61,672 bases of DNA from JAVBKV01 sp031553885. Its GTDB lineage: Bacteria; Bacteroidota; Bacteroidia; Bacteroidales; Azobacteroidaceae. Location of the stretch: NCBI GenBank assembly GCA_031553885.1, contig JAVBKV010000012.1, positions 1-61,672 of the forward strand, given 5' to 3'. Shown one piece after another: positions 35,036 to 44,713 of the stretch. Made by a program: the position numbers and the translations under genes. Every line of letters starts with the position of its first letter. The first letter of the stretch is position 1. Under the pieces are notes generated by a model. That model ran no database searches and was not told where the DNA came from. It saw nothing but the letters and a program-made list of their open reading frames with translations.

Positions 35036-36310
35036 TTATTCCGAACTTGCCTTTCGGTAAGCAGCGATAGCTAATTTATGGTCCAGCAAAGATCCTATCA
35101 GACTGATATAAGCCTGTAACCAGGCAATTTGTGCAGATTCCAGGTCCAGGATGGAAATACGACCCTCGTCATAGCTGAATGTATGTAAATCCAGGCTTTC
35201 ACCTGCTACTTTCATATTTGCATCAGCAATTTCTATTTGCCGGCTACTTTCTGCCATATTATTGACTGCCGTCTGGAAATCCTTTCGTACTTCATCCTGA
35301 GTGAGACTCAGAGACAACTCTTTGATCACCGTCAATGCCTTATTTTTATCACGGCTATGTTTGCTTTTACCCCAATAAAAAACCGGGACACTGACTTTGG
35401 CATAGACAATCGGACTCCACAATGGATCTCCGGTAAGATTAATCACTGGCGTTCCGTAATCTGCAGAAGCTCCGATAGCCGCCTTGGGCAAAAATTCACT
35501 ACGGTCGACATTGCCCTGTTCCTTTTGCAAATCGATTTCCCGGACTTTGATCTGATAATCGGGACGGCGCTCCAATACTTCCTCGATGGTTTGCATGGAA
35601 AGAAATGGTGCCGGAGACTGGATTGAGTCACTCAGCACGATGGGTGTTTCAGGTGACTGTCCCATTAAAACATTCAATATTACACAACTGTTTGTATAAT
35701 TCTGCTCCGCCTTGGAAAACTGATATTCCGCCTGTTTAAGATTAGTTTCTACTTTCAACAGATCCGTTTTACTGATTAAACCGTCCTCAAAACGGGTCTG
35801 TACCGTCTTATACAAACGTTGTAAGATCCCTAAATATTGAAGAGTAAGATCCATATAAGCACTGGCTGCCGATGTGTTCCAATATGCAATTTCAGCCGAG
35901 TAAGTAATATTATCAACGGTCAGGTCTTCTTCCAGACGGGCTATTTCCTCTTGTATTTTAGCCGAATTATAAGCTCCGGAAAGGCGTCCGCCCGTATAAA
36001 TGGGCTGATTGACTTCCGCCCCTGCTCTCCAGGTAGTGGCATACAATTCTTCTTTTATACTACCCAGCGACAGAACCTGTGGATTAAAATTATAATTATA
36101 GGAAGCAGAAGCATCTATATTCGGTAAATATCCGGTCCGGATTTCTTTGGCAACCGCTTTGGCAGCCTCAACCGTTTTTGAAGCGATCCGGATATTCTGA
36201 TTATAAGCCCAGACACTGTCTTTGTAAGCCTCCAGCGACAGAGGAGTCTGGGCCCCAACAAACAGCATGGCCTCTGCAAAACAAACCAAAAGTAAAACCA
36301 ATCGTTTCAT
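35036..36310 (-). CDS. TolC-family outer-membrane efflux protein
   Basis: Protein of 424 aa: signal peptide (MKRLVLLLVCFAEAMLFVGA), then two repeats of long helices with short barrel strands, as in TolC/OprM. Typical segments are SLEAYKDSVWAYNQNIRIAS, YLPNIDASASYNYNFNPQVL and the second-half EVLERRPDYQIKVREIDLQK. It forms the outer-membrane exit duct for the RND pump whose gene overlaps its start (ATGA). It is last in the adaptor-pump-TolC operon and converges with the sulfatase gene 10 bases away; no terminator hairpin is obvious between them. Confidence 0.92.
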   Translation of the reverse strand: MKRLVLLLVCFAEAMLFVGAQTPLSLEAYKDSVWAYNQNIRIASKTVEAAKAVAKEIRTGYLPNIDASASYNYNFNPQVLSLGSIKEELYATTWRAGAEVNQPIYTGGRLSGAYNSAKIQEEIARLEEDLTVDNITYSAEIAYWNTSAASAYMDLTLQYLGILQRLYKTVQTRFEDGLISKTDLLKVETNLKQAEYQFSKAEQNYTNSCVILNVLMGQSPETPIVLSDSIQSPAPFLSMQTIEEVLERRPDYQIKVREIDLQKEQGNVDRSEFLPKAAIGASADYGTPVINLTGDPLWSPIVYAKVSVPVFYWGKSKHSRDKNKALTVIKELSLSLTQDEVRKDFQTAVNNMAESSRQIEIADANMKVAGESLDLHTFSYDEGRISILDLESAQIAWLQAYISLIGSLLDHKLAIAAYRKASSE

Positions 36311-39300
36311 ATTTTATCTTTTTTAGGTATGGGTATCCGGTAAATCGCAGAATAAGTTACCGGCAAAACCAAAATCGTCAATATAGTTGCCATCAGCAAG
36401 CCTCCCATGATAGTCGCCGCCATTCCTCCGAACATCGCATCTCCAAGCAGCGGAACCATCCCGACAATGGTGGCTCCGGCTCCGGTAGAGACAGGAACCA
36501 ACCGGGTTTTGGCCGCATAAATCACAGCATCTAACGAAGACCGGCCTTCTTTTTCCTGCAAAACAATCTCATCCACCAAGATCACAGCACTTTTCACATT
36601 CATCCCGATCAATCCCAAGAGACCCAGCAGGGCAAAAAAATCGAAATCTTTCCCAAGTGCCAGCAAACCGATAACGACTCCTACAAAAATCATCGGAATC
36701 ATAAACATAATCGCCAACGGCCGCCTGTAATTACCAAAAAGAAACAGTAAAACAATAAAAATCAGAATCATGGCTAACGGCAATTCTGCTCCGATCGACT
36801 GGTTAGCCTGATCCTGAGCATCCTGTTCTCCTAAATAAAACATCGTATACCCGTCCGGCACCTGCATCTTTTTATTAACCAGGGCCCAGATTACTTTGAA
36901 ATCGGCATTGGTATTAGCTCCTTTAACCGGATCCATGCGAACGACCATTGTATTTTCCCGTTGGAAATGCCAGCGCATATTGTAGGAATAAGCCATTTCA
37001 AAACTATCAGTCACTTGCTCCAGCACATACGATTCTCCCTGTAAATTAAAAACAGGCAATGTCCTTAACCCTTCCAGAGGAAGCTTATTAATATTTTCGT
37101 CCTTCAATAAAATGGGCAATGAAAGATCCCGTTCCCTGTACTCTGCCATGGGGAGACCGGTAGTGGCCAGACTCAGGCTTTGCGCCATATCCAACCGGTT
37201 TATACCCAGCCTCTCCCCTTTTTCCTCCGAAAAATGAGGAATATAGACAGGAACCTTGACTCCCCAGTTTGTCCGTAAGAATTCAACGGGAGGACCTTCC
37301 GTCCGGATCAATGCCATCGTACGATCGGCCAGTCGTTGCAACGTATCCGGATTTTGTCCGCTGAACACAATCTCTACCGCCCCGTCCGAAGGCATGGATA
37401 ATTTGAACAACGATGACCGGCAAATGATATTCGGGTAATGATGCATCACATAATTATAAAACTCATTCTCCCAATAAGCCGTAGAATCCATATTATTCAC
37501 CTCGATCAGCATATTGGCAAAATTCGGTTTCAGGCTGTAATTGGTACTTGCCAGGTAATAACGCGGATGAGAACTTCCCATCGCTGTCGAAATTTTCTTA
37601 ATACCCGGTTGTGCCAGAAAATGATCCTCGATTTCCTTCATCTCTTCTGAAGTCGTATGAATGCTGTATCCGTCGGGAAGAAATAAATCCGCCCGGAAAT
37701 AAGGTTTATTCATGAAGGGGAAGAAATTGGAAGGCATCATTTTCATCACCACCAGGGAGGTAATCAACAAAGACACCACAAGTCCGATGGTCAGCCAACG
37801 ATGCCGTATCAATGTGTGTAATAGTCCTTCAAACTTCGTATACACCTTCCCGGCATAAGGGTCGTCCAAGACTTCTCCTGTATTTTCTTTCAACATAAAA
37901 TCACCGAATGTGGTCGTTTGCGTAAGGGCAAAAAGCCAACTGAAAGCCAGGGACAACGACAGCACCACAAAAAGAGGGTGTACGATTTCCGCAGCTGCGG
38001 AGTCAGCCAGATAAAGAGGTAGAAAAGAAATGATTCCGATGCAGGTTGCACCAAACAGGCCCCACATCGGTTTCGTAGCCCCCTCGATCAACGCATCCCG
38101 GCGTTTCATTCCCCGTTTGATATTGGTCCGGGCATTATCAGCCACTACAATTGCATTGTCCACCAGCATACCCATGGCAATGATGAATGCGGCTAAAGAC
38201 GAACGGTTCAGACCGGTTCCCATAAACTGCATGGAAAAAAGTGTAGCAGCAATACAGAAAACCAGAGCCGTACTGATCAATGTGGTAGTCCGGAATTTGT
38301 AGAAAAAGTACAACAATACAACAACAATAACCACCGATATGATCAGGTTCATAATAAAATCATCATTGGCCTGGGCTGCAATCGTATCTTCAGGATATAA
38401 TTCTTCCAATTCATAGCCGTAAGTCAGTTGTGGGAGGATTTGTTTATCGATTACTTCCCGGACCAAACGACCGGCTTTTACCACATCTTTGTCCTGAGCC
38501 GTAGCAATCGCAATACCGATCGCTTTTTTCCCGTTTATCCGCAACAACGATTGCGGTGGATCGAGGTAGCCTTTCTCAATAACTGCAATATCACTCAACC
38601 GGATCAGATTTCCTCCGGTCGTCCGGATCACCTGATTACGGATATCCTGAACAGACTGATACGTAGCCGGAGCAATTACACGAAGGCTCAATGTCCCGGC
38701 CTCCCGGGTCCCTACCGACACTTCTTTATTCTGCGCACTCAGGGTCCGAATGATATCATCCGGAGTCGCTCCCGAATTAGCCAAACGGGTAGCCGATATG
38801 TAGACATTGATCACTTCCGTCTGTTCGGCAAATGTGTTTATTTTGCTGACTCCTTCCAACGGAGTCAGAATCGTTTTGATTTCCTGAGCCTTATCTCGTA
38901 ATTCACTGTACGAAATACCTTCATCGGCAGTTAAGCCGAAGTAAATACCATATACATCACCGAAATCATCATTGACAATGATTGTTCCGGCTCCTGCCGG
39001 TAATTTAGGCTGGACATTATAGACCTTTTTCCTTAACTCATCCCACATCTGGCTCATGACAGCCGGATTGGTTCCCGGAAGCAATTCTATATTGATATAA
39101 CTATAACCCGCGTATGATTCTCCCTTAACCCTCCGGACATTGGGCATGGTCTGTATTTCCCTTTCGATGACGGTTGTGACCTGTTCTTCCACTTCTTCGG
39201 CCGTAGCTCCGGGATATTGGCAAACCAGCACCGCCTGTTTCATCACAAAAGGAGCATCTTCTTTTTTAGGAAGCCGATCGAAAGCCAGAATGCCTCCGAT

Positions 39301-39366
39301 CGTCATTAAAGCCAGGAAGAAATAAATAACCGGCTTATTGTCCAGTGAATAGCGAGCCAGGTTCAT
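36307..39366 (-). CDS. RND efflux pump inner-membrane permease
   Basis: Protein of 1019 aa of the AcrB/HAE family: twelve membrane helices in two halves with two large periplasmic loops. Helix 4 carries the proton-relay aspartates in IAMGMLVDNAIVVADNARTN. Other signatures are VCQYPGATAEEVEEQVTTVI and LIGMNVKSAVILVDEIVLQE in the second half. It exports small molecules using proton-motive force. The order adaptor, pump, TolC with ATGA overlaps at both joints shows tight coupling. The substrate is unknown; the sequence does not show the metal-binding residues of CusA-type pumps. Confidence 0.93.
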   Translation of the reverse strand: MNLARYSLDNKPVIYFFLALMTIGGILAFDRLPKKEDAPFVMKQAVLVCQYPGATAEEVEEQVTTVIEREIQTMPNVRRVKGESYAGYSYINIELLPGTNPAVMSQMWDELRKKVYNVQPKLPAGAGTIIVNDDFGDVYGIYFGLTADEGISYSELRDKAQEIKTILTPLEGVSKINTFAEQTEVINVYISATRLANSGATPDDIIRTLSAQNKEVSVGTREAGTLSLRVIAPATYQSVQDIRNQVIRTTGGNLIRLSDIAVIEKGYLDPPQSLLRINGKKAIGIAIATAQDKDVVKAGRLVREVIDKQILPQLTYGYELEELYPEDTIAAQANDDFIMNLIISVVIVVVLLYFFYKFRTTTLISTALVFCIAATLFSMQFMGTGLNRSSLAAFIIAMGMLVDNAIVVADNARTNIKRGMKRRDALIEGATKPMWGLFGATCIGIISFLPLYLADSAAAEIVHPLFVVLSLSLAFSWLFALTQTTTFGDFMLKENTGEVLDDPYAGKVYTKFEGLLHTLIRHRWLTIGLVVSLLITSLVVMKMMPSNFFPFMNKPYFRADLFLPDGYSIHTTSEEMKEIEDHFLAQPGIKKISTAMGSSHPRYYLASTNYSLKPNFANMLIEVNNMDSTAYWENEFYNYVMHHYPNIICRSSLFKLSMPSDGAVEIVFSGQNPDTLQRLADRTMALIRTEGPPVEFLRTNWGVKVPVYIPHFSEEKGERLGINRLDMAQSLSLATTGLPMAEYRERDLSLPILLKDENINKLPLEGLRTLPVFNLQGESYVLEQVTDSFEMAYSYNMRWHFQRENTMVVRMDPVKGANTNADFKVIWALVNKKMQVPDGYTMFYLGEQDAQDQANQSIGAELPLAMILIFIVLLFLFGNYRRPLAIMFMIPMIFVGVVIGLLALGKDFDFFALLGLLGLIGMNVKSAVILVDEIVLQEKEGRSSLDAVIYAAKTRLVPVSTGAGATIVGMVPLLGDAMFGGMAATIMGGLLMATILTILVLPVTYSAIYRIPIPKKDKI

Positions 39367-40415
39367 AATCCGTTTATTTTAACGTGTTCACCTTCCGACA
39401 ACATCGTCACTCCGGCAGTTACGATCACATCGCCTTTTTGTAATCCGGAAAGGATCAGTATATCTTTCTCTCCCGTCATATTCCCTGTTTCTACCGGAAT
39501 CAGGTGTACGGTAGATGTTCCGGGGTCTACTTTCCAGACAGCAGTTTTTTTCGTTTGGGGATCCAGGTAAATACAGGAAAGCGGAATAGAAATTCCTCCT
39601 CTCTCGTGACTGTCGTCCCATTCCACCCTAACATTACAGGAATAGCCGGGCAATACCTTTATCGACTGAGCATTATAAGCCGGATCATCTATTCTCACGA
39701 TCACAGGAATTCCGGATCCTTCCACTGATGACGAAACAATCTCTTTCACCACAGCCTGGTAAAATACACCCTTGTTGACATCCAGCTCCACACTGCATTT
39801 CAATTTTTCCCGATCCAACGAGGTATTGATTTCCGGAAGAATAAACCGGAATTGAATTTTCGCAGGATTATTCAGTTTGACAATGCGTTCGCCAGCCCGT
39901 ACCTCCTGATGATTTTCCACGTATTTTTTCTCTATATTTCCGGAAAAAGGAGCCAGCAAACGTGTGTCTTTCAGATCACTCAGGGCCTGGTTATAAGCCG
40001 ATTTGTTACTTTCATATTCGGCCATTGTCATTTCGTACTCCTGTTTGGAAACCGCATTTTTCTCATACAGGCGCTGATAGCGTTCAAGCTGGGACTGCGA
40101 TTGCAGGAAACGTGCCTTAGTGGCAGAAACTTTCAGGTTATACTCCCGGGGATCCAGGCTCCCGATCAATTGCCCGGCTTTGAGGTTTTGGCCTTCCTCT
40201 ACATTAAACTGCTGCAACATTCCTCCGACGTGAAAAGTCAGGTAGGCATATTCTTCGGCCTCTGCATAACCCGGAAAAATTTTTCCAGTAATCGTATTTC
40301 CACCCACTTCCATCGTCTTTACAGGACGGATGATTCGTTCCCGGACAGACTCTTTACAGGAACAGAATAACAGGATTCCCCCTACTATCCAATAAATGCA
40401 TACAGATTGTTTCAT
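39363..40415 (-). CDS. RND pump periplasmic adaptor lipoprotein
   Basis: Protein of 350 aa of the membrane fusion family. The lipobox is LFCSC, with Cys20 as anchor. Then come a lipoyl-like half (about 60-75), a coiled-coil hairpin (about 95-150, RFLQSQSQLERYQRLYEKNA), the second lipoyl half (LLAPFSGNIEKKYVENHQEV), a beta-barrel and a membrane-proximal domain ending LQKGDVIVTAGVTMLSEGEH. It links the pump to the TolC protein. It is first in the operon; no TetR- or AraC-type regulator lies beside it. Confidence 0.92.
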   Translation of the reverse strand: MKQSVCIYWIVGGILLFCSCKESVRERIIRPVKTMEVGGNTITGKIFPGYAEAEEYAYLTFHVGGMLQQFNVEEGQNLKAGQLIGSLDPREYNLKVSATKARFLQSQSQLERYQRLYEKNAVSKQEYEMTMAEYESNKSAYNQALSDLKDTRLLAPFSGNIEKKYVENHQEVRAGERIVKLNNPAKIQFRFILPEINTSLDREKLKCSVELDVNKGVFYQAVVKEIVSSSVEGSGIPVIVRIDDPAYNAQSIKVLPGYSCNVRVEWDDSHERGGISIPLSCIYLDPQTKKTAVWKVDPGTSTVHLIPVETGNMTGEKDILILSGLQKGDVIVTAGVTMLSEGEHVKINGL

Positions 40416-40475
40416 TGCCGGTTAAATATTATATTATGAATATATAACCAACAGCCCGGTATTTAGTTCAAAAAA

Positions 40476-40505
40476 AAAGCGCAAAGAAATAAATCCTTGC
40501 GCTTT
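40476..40505 (-). terminator. Terminator of rplS
   Basis: AAAGCGCAA (40476-40484) pairs with TTGCGCTTT (40497-40505). In the minus direction the stem runs into a stretch of eight or more T. Confidence 0.8.
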
Positions 40506-40523
40506 ATTGTTAAGAAATCAGAA

Positions 40524-40871
40524 TCAAACTCTTTTTTCTTTAATTCTTGCTTTTTTACCGGTAAGTTTACGTAAGTAGTACAGTTTAGCACGACGTACTT
40601 TACCCACTTTATTAACGGTAATACTGTCGATGAAAGGAGAATCCAGCGGAAAAATACGTTCAACACCTACGTTTTCAGACATTTTTCTTACTGTAAAACG
40701 TTTTTTGTCTCCGTGACCGACGATTTTAATAACGACACCACGATAGAGCTGGATACGCTCTTTATTACCTTCTTTAATCCGGTAAGCCACTGTTACAGTG
40801 TCACCACTTTTGAATGCAGGGTGTTGCTTTTCTACGGCAAACGCTTGTTCTGCAACTTTAATTAAATCCAT
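40524..40871 (-). CDS. rplS: 50S ribosomal protein L19
   Basis: Protein of 115 aa, full length for bL19, which sits at the interface of the ribosomal subunits. Motifs are FKSGDTVTVAYRIKEGNKER, IQLYRGVVIKIVGHG, FTVRKMSENVGVERIFPLDS and the basic tail RRAKLYYLRKLTGKKARIKE. It is transcribed alone between its own promoter (40959-40990) and terminator, rather than with rpsP-rimM-trmD as in Proteobacteria. Confidence 0.96.
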   Translation of the reverse strand: MDLIKVAEQAFAVEKQHPAFKSGDTVTVAYRIKEGNKERIQLYRGVVIKIVGHGDKKRFTVRKMSENVGVERIFPLDSPFIDSITVNKVGKVRRAKLYYLRKLTGKKARIKEKRV

Positions 40872-40958
40872 TGTTTATAGCTTTTTAATATTTCAATTTA
40901 CAAAAACGCAATATACACGAGCAACTCTTTTCTCGTCAGAGATTACGCAAAGCGGGGA

Positions 40959-40990
40959 CAAAAGTATAAAAAAGATTTGGGAATACCAAA
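40959..40990 (-). promoter_or_regulatory. Promoter of rplS, overlapping the pnp terminator
   Basis: The minus strand has TTTG (40990-40987), exactly 20 bases, then TACTTTTG (40966-40959). The -33 box lies inside the right arm of the upstream terminator hairpin (40968-40998), so stop and restart of transcription are packed into about 40 bases. Confidence 0.65.
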
Positions 40991-40998
40991 TCTTTTTT
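40968..40998. terminator. Terminator of pnp
   Basis: A perfect 13-bp stem AAAAAAGATTTGG/CCAAATCTTTTTT around GAATA. T-runs are supplied by the stem in both directions. It lies 49 bases after the pnp stop. Confidence 0.85.
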
Positions 40999-41046
40999 GA
41001 TTATAAAATTGTCTACATTCAATTTATCAGCCTCAGCCAATTACAA

Positions 41047-43260
41047 TTAATTCCGGTTGTCCCGGTTTCTATTGTCCGGGCGGGGGCGTTCGGGACGATC
41101 CTGACGTTCCGGTCTGTCCTGGCGTTCCGGTCGATCCTGATATCCTTCCGGACGAGGCATCAACACCTTGCGCGACAATTTGAATTTACCTGTCTTCGGG
41201 TCAATATCGATCAGTTTCACTTCAACGGTGTCACCTTCTTTTATACCTGATTCTTCTACAGTTTCCAACCGTTTCCAATCGATTTCGGAAATATGAAGCA
41301 ATCCGTCTTTTCCAGGAAGGAATTCAACGAAACAGCCGTAAGGCATGATGGAACGGACTTTTCCTTCGTACACCTCTCCTACTTCAGGTACAGACACGAT
41401 TCCTTTGATCTTAGCCAAAGCTGCATCGATCGAGGCTTTATTATTTCCGGATACTTCCACACGTCCGTATCCGTCGATTTCTTCAATTGTAATTGTAGCA
41501 CCGGTTTCTTCCTGCATACCCTGGATGATCTTTCCACCCGGGCCAATCACGGCACCAATGAATTCTTTCGGGATAATCATCACTTCGATTCTCGGAGCGT
41601 GCGGCTTCAGGTCGACACGAGGTTCCGGCATGGTTTCCAATATTTTATTCAGGATATGCAAACGACCTTCTTTTGCCTGAGCCAGCGCTTTTTCCAGGAT
41701 TTCATAAGAAAGTCCGTCTACCTTGATGTCCATCTGAGTGGCAGTAATACCGTCTTTGGTTCCGGTTACCTTGAAATCCATATCTCCCAGGTGGTCTTCA
41801 TCACCCAGAATGTCGGAAAGAACAGCAAAGTTTTTTCCTTTATTTTCGGAGATCAATCCCATAGCGATTCCGGAAACCGGCTTTCTCATTGTTACTCCGG
41901 CATCCATAAGCGCCAATGTTCCGGCACAGACCGTAGCCATGGATGAAGAACCATTGGATTCGAGAATTTCCGAAACAATACGGATCACATACGGATAATT
42001 TTCCGGGATCATGCGTTTCAATGCACGATGCGCCAGGTTTCCGTGACCGATTTCCCGGCGGCCGACACCTCGTTGCGGCCTTGCCTCCCCGGTTGAGAAC
42101 GGAGGAAAGTTATAGTGCAGTAAAAAGCGTTCTTTATCGCGACACAACACATCGTCCACAATCTTTTCATCCAGCTTGGTACCCAAGGTGACTGTAGACA
42201 GCGATTGAGTTTCCCCGCGGGTAAAAATGGAAGATCCGTGAGGTCCTGGCAGGTAATCCACTTCCGACCAGATCGGACGGATTTCTGTTGTTTTCCGGCC
42301 ATCTAAACGAAGTCCTTCATCTAAGATACAACGACGCATGGCTTCTTTTTCCACATCGTGGTAGTATTTTCCGATCAAAGCCGTTTTTTCAGCTAATTCT
42401 TCTTCAGTATATTGAGTTTTGTATTCTGCCACTACAGCAGCAAAAGCATCACTGCGTTCGTGCTTGGCAGAACCGGATTTGGCAATGGCATAGACTTTAT
42501 CGAAGCATTTGCTCCAAACGTCCTTACGCAATTCCTCGTCGTTAGTTTCGTGGCAATATTCGCGTTTTACCGTTTTGCCAGCCAGATCCATCAGTTCTAA
42601 CTGAGCCTGGCATTGTACCTTGATTGCTTCATGAGCAAATTTAATCGCGTCCAGCATTTCCCCTTCCGACACTTCACTCATTTCTCCTTCCACCATCATG
42701 ATGTTATCGATGGTAGCTCCGACCATGATGTCGATATCGGCTTTAGCCAGTTGGTCAAAAGTAGGATTCAGGATAAATTCGCCATTAATACGGCCAACAC
42801 GCACTTCAGAAATCGGACCATTAAAAGGAATATCCGAAACAGCCAGAGCTGCTGATGCTGCCAGACCGGCTAACGCATCCGGCATATCCACTCCGTCACT
42901 GGAGAATAATATAATGTTTACAAAAACTTCAGCATGATAATCATCGGGGAACAAAGGACGCAACGCACGGTCAACCAACCGGCAGGTCAGGATTTCATAA
43001 TCGGAAGCACGTCCTTCCCGTTTGGTAAATCCGCCCGGAAAACGTCCGAACGCAGAATATTTCTCTTTGTATTCAACTTGCAACGGCATAAAATCTACAC
43101 CCGGATTCGCATCTTTAGCGGCACAAACAGTGGCCAGAATCATGGTGTTATTCATGCGCAGCATCACCGAACCATCCGCCTGTTTGGCCAATTTTCCGGT
43201 TTCAAGGGTAATGGACCGTCCATCACCTAAATCAATCGTCTTGATAATTGGATTAATCAT
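41047..43260 (-). CDS. pnp: Polyribonucleotide nucleotidyltransferase (PNPase)
   Basis: Protein of 737 aa that degrades RNA 3'-to-5' with phosphate, as a ring-shaped trimer. It has two RNase PH domains (about 10-215 and 325-550) joined by a helical domain. The second contains the active-site stretch AVLSDILGDEDHLGDMDFKV. A KH domain (about 560-620, IGAVIGPGGKIIQGMQEETG) and an S1 domain (about 630-700, GEVYEGKVRSIMPYGCFVEF) follow. The last 30 residues are an unusual tail of DRPERQ repeats ending in Arg/Asn/Asp. A TACCTTTG box (43308-43301) is its likely promoter. Confidence 0.96.
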   Translation of the reverse strand: MINPIIKTIDLGDGRSITLETGKLAKQADGSVMLRMNNTMILATVCAAKDANPGVDFMPLQVEYKEKYSAFGRFPGGFTKREGRASDYEILTCRLVDRALRPLFPDDYHAEVFVNIILFSSDGVDMPDALAGLAASAALAVSDIPFNGPISEVRVGRINGEFILNPTFDQLAKADIDIMVGATIDNIMMVEGEMSEVSEGEMLDAIKFAHEAIKVQCQAQLELMDLAGKTVKREYCHETNDEELRKDVWSKCFDKVYAIAKSGSAKHERSDAFAAVVAEYKTQYTEEELAEKTALIGKYYHDVEKEAMRRCILDEGLRLDGRKTTEIRPIWSEVDYLPGPHGSSIFTRGETQSLSTVTLGTKLDEKIVDDVLCRDKERFLLHYNFPPFSTGEARPQRGVGRREIGHGNLAHRALKRMIPENYPYVIRIVSEILESNGSSSMATVCAGTLALMDAGVTMRKPVSGIAMGLISENKGKNFAVLSDILGDEDHLGDMDFKVTGTKDGITATQMDIKVDGLSYEILEKALAQAKEGRLHILNKILETMPEPRVDLKPHAPRIEVMIIPKEFIGAVIGPGGKIIQGMQEETGATITIEEIDGYGRVEVSGNNKASIDAALAKIKGIVSVPEVGEVYEGKVRSIMPYGCFVEFLPGKDGLLHISEIDWKRLETVEESGIKEGDTVEVKLIDIDPKTGKFKLSRKVLMPRPEGYQDRPERQDRPERQDRPERPRPDNRNRDNRN

Positions 43261-43300
43261 AAATAATCGTTCTAATATTTTTCTTTCTTCTAAAATCGTG

Positions 43301-43308
43301 CAAAGGTA
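43301..43308 (-). promoter_or_regulatory. Candidate -7 box for pnp
   Basis: The minus strand reads TACCTTTG about 41 bases before the pnp start. The -33 box is not a clear match. Confidence 0.4.
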
Positions 43309-43423
43309 ATCAAAATTTATGGTAAAACCGTGAAAATCAAATAAAATTATAACTTTTTAGGATTCTTGCCAGAGAAGTAATACAAATCAAGAGTTTCTGT
43401 TCATGTTTATGATTAAAAAAGCG

Positions 43424-43431
43424 TATATTTG
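43424..43431 (+). promoter_or_regulatory. Candidate -7 box for the thioredoxin-like lipoprotein gene
   Basis: TATATTTG lies 32 bases before the start codon at 43463. Confidence 0.4.
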
Positions 43432-43462
43432 CACACTCGAAAAGAGATAAATTTATATACGT

Positions 43463-44629
43463 ATGAAACGACAACATCTGTATTTAGCAAAGATTACTGT
43501 TATATGCATCCTTACCGGAATCAGCTTTTCCTGCCAGAACAAGAATGAGTTCACTATACAGGGAGAGGTTTCGGATGCGGGGGGAAAGACAATGTATTTC
43601 GAACACATCGGCACATCCAGAGTCACCGTAGTGGACTCCGTCCGACTCAAAGGGAATGGCACTTTTAAATTCAGGAAATCCCGTCCGGACGCACCCGATT
43701 TTTACCGTTTACGACTCAACGGGCAATTAATTAATATTCCTATCGACAGTACGGAAACCGTTACTATCCATGCAGACACCCTTCAATTTGCAAAAAACTA
43801 CACTGTGGAAGGATCTTCCGACTGCCAGCACATCAAAGAACTGACACTCTTACAACTAGCCACCAGCGAAGCTTACCATAAGCATCAAAAAGCATTCAAT
43901 GCCAAACAACTGTCGGCAGATGAATACATGGAAAAACAAAAAGAAGTTATCGAAGGATACAAAAGTGTAGCACGCAAACTTATGTTATCCAATCCGAGAT
44001 CGGCTACTGCATATTTCGCGTTGTTTCAACAGATCGACAACCTGTTGATATTTGATCCTTACGACAAAGACGACAATAAATACTTCGGAGCTGTGGCTAC
44101 CAGTTGGGATCAATATTACGCCAACAGCGACCGCGCCAGACAGTTGTACACAATGACCCTGAATGCAAGAAAGGCGCTTTCGGGAGACCGTCCGATCCGG
44201 TACCAGGAAGCAGATTCGAAAACTTTTTTTGAAATTTCTCTGCCGACTATCAATGGACAAAAGTTAGCTCTTTTCGAATCCTGCAAAGATAAAAAAGTAA
44301 CATTAGTCGATTTTACTGCATACAGCACAAAAGAATCTCCTGCACATAACATGGAACTGGCCCGGCTGTACGAAAAATATAAAACCCAGGGATTTGAAAT
44401 TTACCAGGTTTCACTGGATGCAGACGAGCATTTCTGGAAGAATGCGGCCATCAACCTCCCCTGGTTGTGCGTAAGGGACCCTCAGTCCGTGAATTCACCG
44501 GTAGCCCGCACCTACAATGTCAAAGAATTACCTTCCGGATTTATCTTTAATAAAGACGGAGAAATCGTTAAACGGGTAGAATCTTACGCCAATTTGGATA
44601 AAGACATCTCCCTGTATCTGAAACAATAA
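43463..44629 (+). CDS. Thioredoxin-like lipoprotein lacking the catalytic cysteines
   Basis: Protein of 388 aa with a lipobox (SFSC, Cys24), a DUF4369-type beta domain (FTIQGEVSDAGGKTMYFEHI), a helical middle section and a C-terminal thioredoxin-like fold (about 265-388). Where active relatives have FWASWCGPC, this protein reads FTAYSTKES: Thr289 and Ser292 stand in place of the two Cys. The cis-Pro motif is kept (YNVKELPSGFIFNKDGEIVK). It therefore cannot perform dithiol chemistry and may bind partner proteins or a ligand. It resembles the active protein at 23313-24470 in layout. It is followed by greA but has a separate promoter. Confidence 0.85.
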   Translation: MKRQHLYLAKITVICILTGISFSCQNKNEFTIQGEVSDAGGKTMYFEHIGTSRVTVVDSVRLKGNGTFKFRKSRPDAPDFYRLRLNGQLINIPIDSTETVTIHADTLQFAKNYTVEGSSDCQHIKELTLLQLATSEAYHKHQKAFNAKQLSADEYMEKQKEVIEGYKSVARKLMLSNPRSATAYFALFQQIDNLLIFDPYDKDDNKYFGAVATSWDQYYANSDRARQLYTMTLNARKALSGDRPIRYQEADSKTFFEISLPTINGQKLALFESCKDKKVTLVDFTAYSTKESPAHNMELARLYEKYKTQGFEIYQVSLDADEHFWKNAAINLPWLCVRDPQSVNSPVARTYNVKELPSGFIFNKDGEIVKRVESYANLDKDISLYLKQ

Positions 44630-44662
44630 AAGCATTTATATGTTATAAAACAATCTTTTTGT

Positions 44663-44694
44663 TTTGGAATACAAAAAAACTTAATATATCTTTG
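44663..44694 (+). promoter_or_regulatory. Promoter of greA
   Basis: TTTG (44663-44666), exactly 20 bases, then TATCTTTG (44687-44694): a full consensus match. Transcription should begin near 44701, just before the hairpin at 44714-44742. Confidence 0.65.
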
Positions 44695-44713
44695 TATTTT
44701 AATTATAAACAGA

